A DNA stretch of 64,000 nt from Lysobacter_K koreensis (GTDB lineage Bacteria; Pseudomonadota; Gammaproteobacteria; Xanthomonadales; Xanthomonadaceae), in assembly GCF_042677045.1 (NCBI RefSeq), contig NZ_JBHTIH010000002.1, forward strand, positions 806,001-870,000, given 5' to 3'. Below the pieces are notes generated by a model. That model was given only the letters and a program-made list of their open reading frames with translations, was not told the origin of the DNA and did not search any database. Of the stretch, positions 8,694 through 16,605 are shown in pieces. The first letter of the stretch is position 1, and each line of letters opens with the position of its first letter. The translations under genes and the position numbers were made by a program.

Positions 8694-9869
8694 ATGAAGC
8701 TGCTGTCCGCCGCCTGCGCCCTCACCGCCCTGCTCGCGCTGTCCGCCTGCGCCACGCGAGTCCCCTCCCCAACCGCGCCGCCGGTGCCGAACGCCGCCGC
8801 GATCGATGCCCAGGTCGCGCGCGCGATGGCGGCCACCGGCGCCAAGGGGCTCGCGCTGGCCGTGATCGAGGACGGCCAACCGGTCCATGTCAAAAGCTAC
8901 GGCGCGCGCAACGCCGCAAACGATCCGCTGCAGACCGACACCGTCATGTACGGCGCGTCGCTTACCAAGGCGGTGTTCGCCTACACCGTGATGCAGCTGG
9001 TGGACGAAGGCGTGCTCGCGCTCGACGTACCGATCGAACGCTATCTGCCCAAGCCCCTGCCCGCCTACACCGAGCCGCAGGTGGAAGACCTCTATGCGCG
9101 CTGGAGTGACCTGGCCGGCGACGAGCGCTGGCGCAAGCTGACCGCGCGGCACCTGCTGACCCACAGCCCCGGCTTCGCCAACTTCGGTTTCCTCGAGCCC
9201 GACGGCAAGCTGCGCTTTCACTTCGAGCCGGGCGCTCGCTACGCCTACTCGGGCGACGGCTTCATCCTGCTGCAGTTCGTGCTCGAGCGCGGCCGGGGCC
9301 TCGACCTTGGCCGCGAGATGCAACGCCGCGTGTTCGACCGCTTCGGCATGCGCAACACCAGCATGATCTGGCGTCCGGACTTCCGCCCCAACCTGGCCGA
9401 CGGTTGGGACCTGCAGGGCAAGGTCGAACCCCACGACGAGCGCAGCACGGTGCGCGCCGCCGGCTCGATGGACACCACCATCGAGGACTTCGCCAAGTTC
9501 GCGGCCGCGTTTGCGCGCGGCGAAGGCCTGTCGGCGGCATCCCGCGCCGCGATCACCCGCCCGCAGCTGGCCATCACCACCGCCACCCAGTTCCCGACCC
9601 TGCAAGCCGAGCTGCCCGCGGCCGAGCGCCGCCCGGACCTCGCCGCCGGCCTGGGCGTGATCGCTTTCACCGGCCCGCAAGGCCCCGGCTTCGAGAAAGG
9701 CGGCCACAACGACACCACCGGCAACAGCTGGGTCTGCGTCGAACGCCGCCGCAGCTGCGTGGTGCTGCTGTCCAACGACGTCCGCGCCGAAGCCGCCTTC
9801 CCCGACCTGGTCCGCTTCATCCTCGGCGAGACCGGCGCGCCCTATGACTGGAGCAAGAACCTGCCTTGA
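8694..9869 (+). CDS. Class C beta-lactamase-like serine hydrolase, lipoprotein
   Basis: A 391-residue protein. The N-terminus is a lipoprotein signal with lipobox LSAC (Cys19), so it is probably anchored in the envelope. Catalytic elements of the beta-lactamase/penicillin-binding fold are present: SLTK at residues 89-92, YSG near 185-187 in YAYSGDGF, and KGGH near the C-terminus in place of KTG. The family covers esterases, peptidases and true AmpC enzymes. The atypical third motif and the lipobox argue against assuming beta-lactam resistance. ATG 8688 is an alternative start two codons upstream. Confidence 0.88.
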   Translation: MKLLSAACALTALLALSACATRVPSPTAPPVPNAAAIDAQVARAMAATGAKGLALAVIEDGQPVHVKSYGARNAANDPLQTDTVMYGASLTKAVFAYTVMQLVDEGVLALDVPIERYLPKPLPAYTEPQVEDLYARWSDLAGDERWRKLTARHLLTHSPGFANFGFLEPDGKLRFHFEPGARYAYSGDGFILLQFVLERGRGLDLGREMQRRVFDRFGMRNTSMIWRPDFRPNLADGWDLQGKVEPHDERSTVRAAGSMDTTIEDFAKFAAAFARGEGLSAASRAAITRPQLAITTATQFPTLQAELPAAERRPDLAAGLGVIAFTGPQGPGFEKGGHNDTTGNSWVCVERRRSCVVLLSNDVRAEAAFPDLVRFILGETGAPYDWSKNLP

Positions 9870-10096
9870 AGGCAGGGGGCGGTACGCGAACGGCGTCGAC
9901 TGCCCGGTGACGGAAGCGTCGCGAACGCAGCGTGTCCGCCGGGTGGCGGGCGCTCGCGCGTTCGACAGCCGCGGCTGCTTTGGTGCCGCAAGGACCAATG
10001 AACAGGCTCCGGTTTTCCGTCCACGGCGCCTTCACGCCGTGCACTAGACTGCCGGGGCTTGGAGGCTGGTCGCCGCCACGATCCTGACGTCCCCTC

Positions 10097-13000
10097 ATGA
10101 ATACTGTGGCAGTTGCATCCGATACCAGCGGCTCCAGCCGGTCGCCCGCTGACTCTCCACCGGCCGTCGCCGAACGCGATCGCGCACTGCTCGAGCGGCA
10201 GCGCCGCGCGCTCGAGATGGTCGTGCGAGGCGAACCCCTTGCGGACGTGTTGACCGAGACCTGCCTGATCATCGAGGCGGTCGCGGAGCAGCGCGTGGCC
10301 GCCTCCATCAGCCTGGTCGACGACGACCGCCTGGTGCACGGCGCCGCACCCAGCCTGCCCGCGGAATACAACGCCGCGATCGACAACATTCCGCTCGACC
10401 CGGATCTGGGCACGTGCGCGGCGGCCGCCGCCAGGCGCCAGATGATCGTGACGGAAGACATCGCCAATGCATCCGGGTGGAGCCAGTTCGCCCACTGGCC
10501 GCTTGGCCTCGGGCTGCGCGCGGCCTGGTCGATGCCCATCCTGGGCGCCGATGGCGAGGTGCTCGCGGCGATCGGAACGTACTTCCCCGAGTGTCGAGCC
10601 CCCACCCAGCGCGAGGTGGCGCTGGTGTCGACCCTGGCGCAGACGGCGGGCCTGGCCATCGAACGCGCGCGCGCGGACGAGGCGGTGCGCCAGCGCGACG
10701 CCCGGCATGCGTTTATTTCAGGCCTCGAGGCCGCGATCCAGCCGCTCGGCGACGCCCGCGACATCCTCGACACCGCGGCGCGCAAGCTGGCCGAGTTCCT
10801 CGACGGCGACCGTTGCGCCTACGCCACGGCCGAAGCGGACGGCGTGCTGGTGGTGCGCGGCAACTTTGCGCGCCACCTCGAGCCGGTCGAGGGCCGCTGG
10901 CCGCTGGCTGCGTTCGGCGCGGGGTTCGAGCAGTCGATGCTCGGTGGCCGCTCTTACGTGGTCAACGACAGCGACACCGACCTCGACATCGATCCGGCCA
11001 TCCGCGACGCCTTCGCGCTGACCCGGATACGGGCCAGCATCACCGTCCCCCTGCTCAAGGACGGCGCCCTCACCGCGGTCATGGCGATCCACCAGGCCGT
11101 CCCGCGCCGGTGGAAGCGCCACGAACTCGAGGTCACCGAACAGGTCGTGGCGCGCTGCTGGGAAGCCGTAGAGCGCGCGCGCGTGACCGCCGAGCTGCGC
11201 GACAGCGAGGCCCGCTACCGGGCCATGGTCGAGGCCAATCCGGAATGCGTGAAGCTGGTGGCGCCGGACGGAACCTTGCTGCAGATGAACGACGCCGGGC
11301 TCAAGTTGATCGAAGCGTTGGCGCCGGAGACGGCCGTGGGGCAGTGCGTCTACAACCTGATCGCGCCGGAATTCCGCGAGGCCTTTCGCGCGTTCAACGA
11401 CCGCGTCTGCAGCGGCGAACGCGGCTCGCTCGAATTCGAACTGATCGGGCTCCAAGGCACCCGCCGATGGATGGCGACCAGCGCGGTGCCGCTGGCGTGG
11501 CCGGGCGGTGGCTTCGCCCACCTGGCCGTCACCCGCGACGTCACCGAACGCGTGCTGGCCGACCGTGCACTGGCCGACAGCCGCGCCCGGCTCGACTACG
11601 CCGTGCGCCTGTCGGGCATCGGCTTCTGGTACTGCGACCTGCCGTTCGATGAACTGGTGTGGGATGCCAAGGTCAAGGAGCACTTCTTTCTCCCCGCCGA
11701 TGCGCGGGTGACCATCGACACGTTCTTCGACTGCATCCATCCGGATGACCGCGAGGCCACCCGCGCCGCGATCGATCGTTCGATCGCCGAGCGCACGGCC
11801 TACGACGTCTACTACCGGACCGTCGACCGCGCGACCGGCGCATTCAAGTGGATCCGTGCCCTCGGCGGCAGCTATTACGGCGAGGACGGCGCGCCGATCC
11901 GGTTCGACGGGGTCACCGTCGATGCGAGCAGCGCCAAGCTCAGCGAAGACCGCCTGGCCGCGCTGCTGGCGAGCGAACGCGAGCAGGCGCGCCTGCTCGG
12001 TGAAGTCGCGCAGGCGGCGCGCACCATCCACGCCTCGACGTCGGTGGACAGCGTGCTGCGCGTCATCAGCGAAGAAGCCCGGCGCATCATCGGCGCGCAC
12101 CAGTGTGTGGTCAGCCTGACCACCGGCGGCGACTGGTCGCAGGCGATCGTCCATGTGTCGCTGTCGGACAAGTACGCGGGCTATCGTGGCTACGACGCCG
12201 TGCCCAGCGGGCGCGGCATCTATTCCCTGGTGTGCGAAACCAATACGCCGATGCGGCTGACGCAGGAAGCGCTGGAGGCGCATCCGCGCTGGCGCCAGTT
12301 CTCCGGCAATCATCGTTCCCACCCGCCGATTCGCGGCTGGCTGGCCGTGCCGCTGATCGGCCACGACGGCGCCAACATCGGGCTGGTCCAGATGTCGGAC
12401 CGCTTCGACGGCGATTTCAGCGAGATCGATCAGGCGGTGCTGGTGCAGCTGGCGCAGATCGGCTCGGTGGCGCTGGAAAACTCGCGGCTCTACGAAATGC
12501 TGCGCGAGCAGGACCGGCGCAAGGACGAGTTCATCGCCACCCTCGCCCACGAACTGCGCAACCCGCTGGCGCCCATCCGCACCGGCCTCACCATCCTGGC
12601 GCGCGACCAGAACCCGGCTACCCGCGCGCCAACGCTGGCGATGATGGACCGCCAGCTGGACGGCATGGTCCGGCTGGTCGACGACCTGCTCGACGTGTCG
12701 CGCATCACGCTCGGCAAGCTCACCCTGGAGCGCGCACCCACCGATCTGCGGGCGGTGCTCGACAGCGCGCTCGAGACCGCACGCCCGTTGCTGGACAAGC
12801 AGGGCCACCGGATCGAGATCGACGTCCCGGCCGACGTGCTGATGGTCGACGCCGATCCTGCGCGGCTGGCGCAGATCCTCGCCAATCTGCTCAACAACGC
12901 CGCCAAGTACACCGACCCGGGTGGCCATATCCGGGTGATCGCGCGTCGCGACGGCGACGAGATCCTCGCCACCGTGTCCGACGATGGCGTGGGCATCCCG

Positions 13001-13621
13001 TCGCCCATGCTCGAACGCGTGTTCGACCTGTTCACCCAGGTCGAGTCTTCGGGCGTCAACCTGCAGTCCGGGCTGGGTATTGGCTTGACGCTGGTGCGGC
13101 GACTGGTGGAATTGCACGGCGGCACGGTGTCGGCCGCCAGCGCAGGCCCGGGCCAGGGCAGCGCCTTCACCGTGCGCCTGCCCGCGGCGGCGCGCCATGC
13201 GCCGACGACCGATGGTCCGGCCGCCGGGGCGGCGCCAGCCGCGACCGCGCTGCGGATTCTGGTGGTGGATGACAACCACGACGCGGCGGCGATGATGCGC
13301 CTGCTGCTCGAGATGGAATCGCACCTAGTGCGTGTTGCCGGCGACGGCCCGCAGGCACTGGAGGTGGCCGCCGAGTTCCAGCCCGACCTGATCTTCCTCG
13401 ACATCGGCCTGCCCGGATTGAGCGGCTACGAGGTCGCAGCCCGACTGCGCGCGCAGATGGCCACGCCGCCGCTGCTGGTCGCGGTGACCGGCTGGGGCAC
13501 GGAAGAGGACCGGCGACGCGCGCGCGAGGTGGGGTTCGACGAGCATCTCGTGAAGCCCGTCGATCCCCTGCGAATTCTCGAGTTGGTGGCTGACCTCGGG
13601 CGGAAGAACCGCGAGCGTTGA
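10097..13621 (+). CDS. Hybrid sensor histidine kinase with GAF, PAS and receiver domains
   Basis: A 1174-residue protein with no membrane segment, so it is probably a cytosolic sensor. By pattern: GAF about 30-190, a second GAF about 200-370, PAS about 375-500 and 510-620, a third GAF about 640-800, HisKA with the H box FIATLAHELRNPLAP (His818), an HATPase with NNAAKYTDPGG, DDGVGIP and SGLGIGLTLV, and a C-terminal receiver starting LRILVVDDN with phospho-acceptor Asp1102 in FLDIGLPGLSGYE and the Lys of HLVKPVD. As a hybrid it would phosphorylate its own receiver and then pass phosphate to an unseen Hpt or regulator. No response regulator is adjacent; the TonB-YfiR-GGDEF/EAL operon follows 286 nt later. 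The start ATG at 10097 is the first in frame. Confidence 0.92.
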   Translation: MNTVAVASDTSGSSRSPADSPPAVAERDRALLERQRRALEMVVRGEPLADVLTETCLIIEAVAEQRVAASISLVDDDRLVHGAAPSLPAEYNAAIDNIPLDPDLGTCAAAAARRQMIVTEDIANASGWSQFAHWPLGLGLRAAWSMPILGADGEVLAAIGTYFPECRAPTQREVALVSTLAQTAGLAIERARADEAVRQRDARHAFISGLEAAIQPLGDARDILDTAARKLAEFLDGDRCAYATAEADGVLVVRGNFARHLEPVEGRWPLAAFGAGFEQSMLGGRSYVVNDSDTDLDIDPAIRDAFALTRIRASITVPLLKDGALTAVMAIHQAVPRRWKRHELEVTEQVVARCWEAVERARVTAELRDSEARYRAMVEANPECVKLVAPDGTLLQMNDAGLKLIEALAPETAVGQCVYNLIAPEFREAFRAFNDRVCSGERGSLEFELIGLQGTRRWMATSAVPLAWPGGGFAHLAVTRDVTERVLADRALADSRARLDYAVRLSGIGFWYCDLPFDELVWDAKVKEHFFLPADARVTIDTFFDCIHPDDREATRAAIDRSIAERTAYDVYYRTVDRATGAFKWIRALGGSYYGEDGAPIRFDGVTVDASSAKLSEDRLAALLASEREQARLLGEVAQAARTIHASTSVDSVLRVISEEARRIIGAHQCVVSLTTGGDWSQAIVHVSLSDKYAGYRGYDAVPSGRGIYSLVCETNTPMRLTQEALEAHPRWRQFSGNHRSHPPIRGWLAVPLIGHDGANIGLVQMSDRFDGDFSEIDQAVLVQLAQIGSVALENSRLYEMLREQDRRKDEFIATLAHELRNPLAPIRTGLTILARDQNPATRAPTLAMMDRQLDGMVRLVDDLLDVSRITLGKLTLERAPTDLRAVLDSALETARPLLDKQGHRIEIDVPADVLMVDADPARLAQILANLLNNAAKYTDPGGHIRVIARRDGDEILATVSDDGVGIPSPMLERVFDLFTQVESSGVNLQSGLGIGLTLVRRLVELHGGTVSAASAGPGQGSAFTVRLPAAARHAPTTDGPAAGAAPAATALRILVVDDNHDAAAMMRLLLEMESHLVRVAGDGPQALEVAAEFQPDLIFLDIGLPGLSGYEVAARLRAQMATPPLLVAVTGWGTEEDRRRAREVGFDEHLVKPVDPLRILELVADLGRKNRER

Positions 13622-13907
13622 TCTCGCAGTACGTCGTTCATCCGGGGCGATCCCCGGCAAGGCGTGGCAAGAAAAATTCTCGGTCGCGCCTGCTGTTCGC
13701 CGCTCCTGCCTGGAAAGCCCGTCGAATCAGGCCTGCAGCCCCGCAGCCGGGTGTCCGCTGAGGCAGTTGCGGTCCTCGCGGCCGCCCATCGTCCGGTCCG
13801 TTCACTCAAGCGTGAAGTACGACGGTCGATAAGAAGGTCCAACAGACGCATTCCGGGTCACCAGGCCCGGGAGAGGTCGCACCGCGCCGACAGCCAGGTA
13901 ACGACCC

Positions 13908-15935
13908 ATGCACGCACCGATCATCAGCGTCGTCCATCCCCCGGCAGCGTTTCCCGGGTGCCCGCTGATGCTCTGGCTTGCCCTCGCCGCGGCTTTCCCC
14001 GCACAGGCCGAGCAGCTCGTCGAGTCGGCCCAGAGCGCGCAAACCGCCGATTTGGCCGAGCTGAGCCTGGAACAGTTGCTCGACATCCCGATCGTCGGCG
14101 CCTCCAAGTACGAACAGACGCAACGTGAGGTGGCCGCGGCGGTCAGCGTCATCACCCGCGACGAGATCCAGGCATTCGGCTGGCGCACGCTCGACGAGGC
14201 GCTGGCCAGCCTGCCCGGCATCCATGTCAGCTACGACCGGCAGTACGCCTACGGCGGCACGCGCGGCTTCGGACTGCCCGGCGACTACAACACGCGCCTG
14301 CTGGTCACAATTAACGGCAGTCGCGTCAACGACCCGATCTACGACTCGGGGCCGCTGGGGCGGAACCTGCCGATCGACCTCGACCTGCTCGAGCGAATCG
14401 AGTTCATTCCCGGACCGGGTGGTGCGGTGTATGGCCAGAATGCGATGTTCGGCGTGGTCAACCTGGTCACGCGCAGTGGCGCGGCAGTCGACGGCGCCGA
14501 GCTGACGGCGGCCTACCAGCCCAGACAATCGCAGCGCGAGGGCCGCGCCAGCTGGGGCAAGCGGCTCGCCAACGGGGTCGATGTGCTGGTGTCGGTCTCG
14601 GGGCTGCGGGCAGACGGCGAAGACCGGTTCTTCGACTACGGCGCGGCCGGCGTGTCGGGTGTGGCCGTCGGCTTGGACAGTGATCGCGACCAGGAGGTAT
14701 TCGCTCGCGTCGCGCGCGGGCCGTGGTCGTTCGAGCTGGTGCACGGTGACCGGCGCAAGGACGACCCGACCGGCACGTTTTTCTCCGACCCGCTGGTACC
14801 GGGGCAGTCGCAGGCTGACCGCTACCAGCTGGCGCAACTGCAATACCAGGACAGCTTCGCCGGCGACACGCTGCAACTGTCCGCACGGTTGTTCAATGGC
14901 CGCCACCGCTACGACAGCGTGCTCAGTTATGGCGGACCGATGGAGTTTCCAGCCGCAGGCGACTGGCGCGGCGCCGAGCTGCGGTTGCTGTCCACGGCTT
15001 GGGCCGGGCACAAGTTGCTGCTTGGGGCGGAAGTGCAGGAAAACGTCCGCCAGGATCAGTTTTCCAAGGATCGGTCCGATCCCGCCAACGACTTAGCCAT
15101 TCTGCGTTCGGGGTACCGGGTTGGTCTCTACGGGCAGGACGAGTGGCGCATCACCGGCACCTTGATGGCGACTCTGGGCGTGCGGCTGGACCGCAACAAC
15201 GTGACCGGGACCGACGTCAGCCCCCGGCTCGCGCTGATCTGGCAGGCCACGCCGGCGACCACGATCAAGACGCTGTACGGACGTGCCTATCGCGCGCCGA
15301 ATGCCTACGAACGCGACTACGCCGACGGTTTGGCCCAGGTCGCGAATACCGCGCTGTCCGGCGAGTCGATCGAGACCTTGGAGCTGGTCGCGGACCATCG
15401 CGTTGGCCGCGAACTGACGCTGCGCGGCTCGATCTACCAATGGCGTTTGCACGATCTGGTGACGCTGGGTATCGACCCGGCCAGTGGCCTGCCGCAATAC
15501 CAGTCGGGCGAGGAGGTCACCGCGCGCGGTCTGGAGCTGTCGGCCGACCAGGCCTGGGCCTCGAACGTGCGACTGCGCGGCAGCGTGTCACTGCAGGACG
15601 TGGCCTATGCCGGCGGTGCCGACCTGCTCAATTCACCGGAGTTGCTGGCCAAGCTGAACCTGTCGGCGCCATTACCGGTGGCCGGGCTGCGCGCTGGCTA
15701 CGAGCTGCGTTACGACGGCCCGCGCCTGAGCCTGGACGGCACCCTGCTCGGCGGCTACGCACTGTCGAATCTCAATCTGGGTACCCAGGCCCTGGCCGAG
15801 GGCCTGGAGCTGTCGCTGGGCATCTACAACCTGTTCGACAAGCGCTACCAACACCCCGGCTCGGAGACCAACTGGCAGAACGCGCTCGAGCAGGACGGCC
15901 GCAGCTTGCGCTTCAGGCTGGGCTACCGGTTCTGA
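13908..15935 (+). CDS. TonB-dependent receptor of the YfiR/c-di-GMP-linked type
   Basis: A 675-residue outer-membrane receptor: signal peptide ending PAQA, an N-terminal SLEQLLDIPIVGASKYEQ segment, a plug with DEALASLPGIHVSYDRQ and GPGGAVYGQNAMFGVVNLVT, and a barrel ending LRFRLGYRF with terminal Phe. It is short for a TonB receptor and resembles the group found next to YfiR and diguanylate cyclase genes. It is the first gene of a three-gene run; yfiR starts about 140 nt downstream and the GGDEF/EAL gene overlaps yfiR. Transport substrate unknown; a signalling rather than nutritional role is inferred from the neighbours. Confidence 0.9.
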   Translation: MHAPIISVVHPPAAFPGCPLMLWLALAAAFPAQAEQLVESAQSAQTADLAELSLEQLLDIPIVGASKYEQTQREVAAAVSVITRDEIQAFGWRTLDEALASLPGIHVSYDRQYAYGGTRGFGLPGDYNTRLLVTINGSRVNDPIYDSGPLGRNLPIDLDLLERIEFIPGPGGAVYGQNAMFGVVNLVTRSGAAVDGAELTAAYQPRQSQREGRASWGKRLANGVDVLVSVSGLRADGEDRFFDYGAAGVSGVAVGLDSDRDQEVFARVARGPWSFELVHGDRRKDDPTGTFFSDPLVPGQSQADRYQLAQLQYQDSFAGDTLQLSARLFNGRHRYDSVLSYGGPMEFPAAGDWRGAELRLLSTAWAGHKLLLGAEVQENVRQDQFSKDRSDPANDLAILRSGYRVGLYGQDEWRITGTLMATLGVRLDRNNVTGTDVSPRLALIWQATPATTIKTLYGRAYRAPNAYERDYADGLAQVANTALSGESIETLELVADHRVGRELTLRGSIYQWRLHDLVTLGIDPASGLPQYQSGEEVTARGLELSADQAWASNVRLRGSVSLQDVAYAGGADLLNSPELLAKLNLSAPLPVAGLRAGYELRYDGPRLSLDGTLLGGYALSNLNLGTQALAEGLELSLGIYNLFDKRYQHPGSETNWQNALEQDGRSLRFRLGYRF

Positions 15936-16077
15936 TGCGATGAAGTCTGTATCCGCCATTGACTACCTGCATCGCCACGTCGTCCGCGCGACTGCATCGG
16001 CGCGCCGCTGCCTGCTGGCCAGCGGCGCGCGGGGCCCGGATACCCGCGCAGGGCGTGCCGGGTGGAAGGCCGACGAC

Positions 16078-16605
16078 ATGAATTCCGGCGTCTGGCGGCT
16101 GCTTTGCGCGGTCGGCGTGACCAGCCTGCTGCTGTTCGCACCGGTGGCGCAAGCCGATGTCCTGCCGGAATACCGCCTCAAGGCCGCATTTCTGTACAAC
16201 TTCGCGACGTTTACGCAATGGCCCCCGACCGTGGGCCGCACGCTCAATGTCTGCGTGCACGGTCCTAACCCGTTCGGCTCCGCGTTGGGGGCATTGCACG
16301 GCAAGGCGGTCGGTACGCGGCGGATCGTGGTGCCCCGCCCTGGCGGCGGCCAGCCGCTCAAGGAGTGCCAGGTACTTTTCATTTCCGCGCCGGCTATCGG
16401 CGACCTGCCGCGTCTGCTGAAGCAATTGGGTAACACCCCGGTGCTGACCGTGGCGGAAAGCCCGGGCGCCGCGAGCGCTGGCGTCGCGCTGAACATGGCG
16501 GTCGCGCAGAACCGCATCACCTTCGAGGCCAATCCGGCCGCCGCGCGCGCTGCGCAACTGGTCCTCAGCTCCAAGCTGTTGCGCTTGGCCACGCAGGTGC
16601 ACTAG
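16078..16605 (+). CDS. YfiR family periplasmic protein (DUF4154)
   Basis: A 175-residue exported protein. After a signal peptide (SLLLFAPVAQA) comes the YfiR hallmark EYRLKAAFLYNFATFTQWP, then LNVCVHGPNPFGSAL, a Cys in LKECQVLFISA, and VLTVAESPGAASAGVALNM. The two Cys residues may form the redox-sensitive disulphide described for YfiR. In Pseudomonas and E. coli, YfiR is a periplasmic repressor of the diguanylate cyclase YfiN. Here the next gene encodes a CHASE-like, GGDEF/EAL membrane protein and the two overlap by one base, so the same repressor-enzyme pairing is likely. ATG 16078 is chosen over ATG 15940 because it places the signal peptide at the N-terminus. Confidence 0.9.
   Translation: MNSGVWRLLCAVGVTSLLLFAPVAQADVLPEYRLKAAFLYNFATFTQWPPTVGRTLNVCVHGPNPFGSALGALHGKAVGTRRIVVPRPGGGQPLKECQVLFISAPAIGDLPRLLKQLGNTPVLTVAESPGAASAGVALNMAVAQNRITFEANPAAARAAQLVLSSKLLRLATQVH

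Noticed and set aside
8694..9869. AmpC beta-lactamase
   Set aside because: The fold matches, but a lipobox and KGGH instead of KTG make resistance unsupported; kept as serine hydrolase.
10718..13324. 868-residue minus-strand frame across the hybrid kinase
   Set aside because: Composition is low-complexity (RRR, HQ, VDVE-type runs) with no ribosome site or motif; the plus frame has full kinase motifs.
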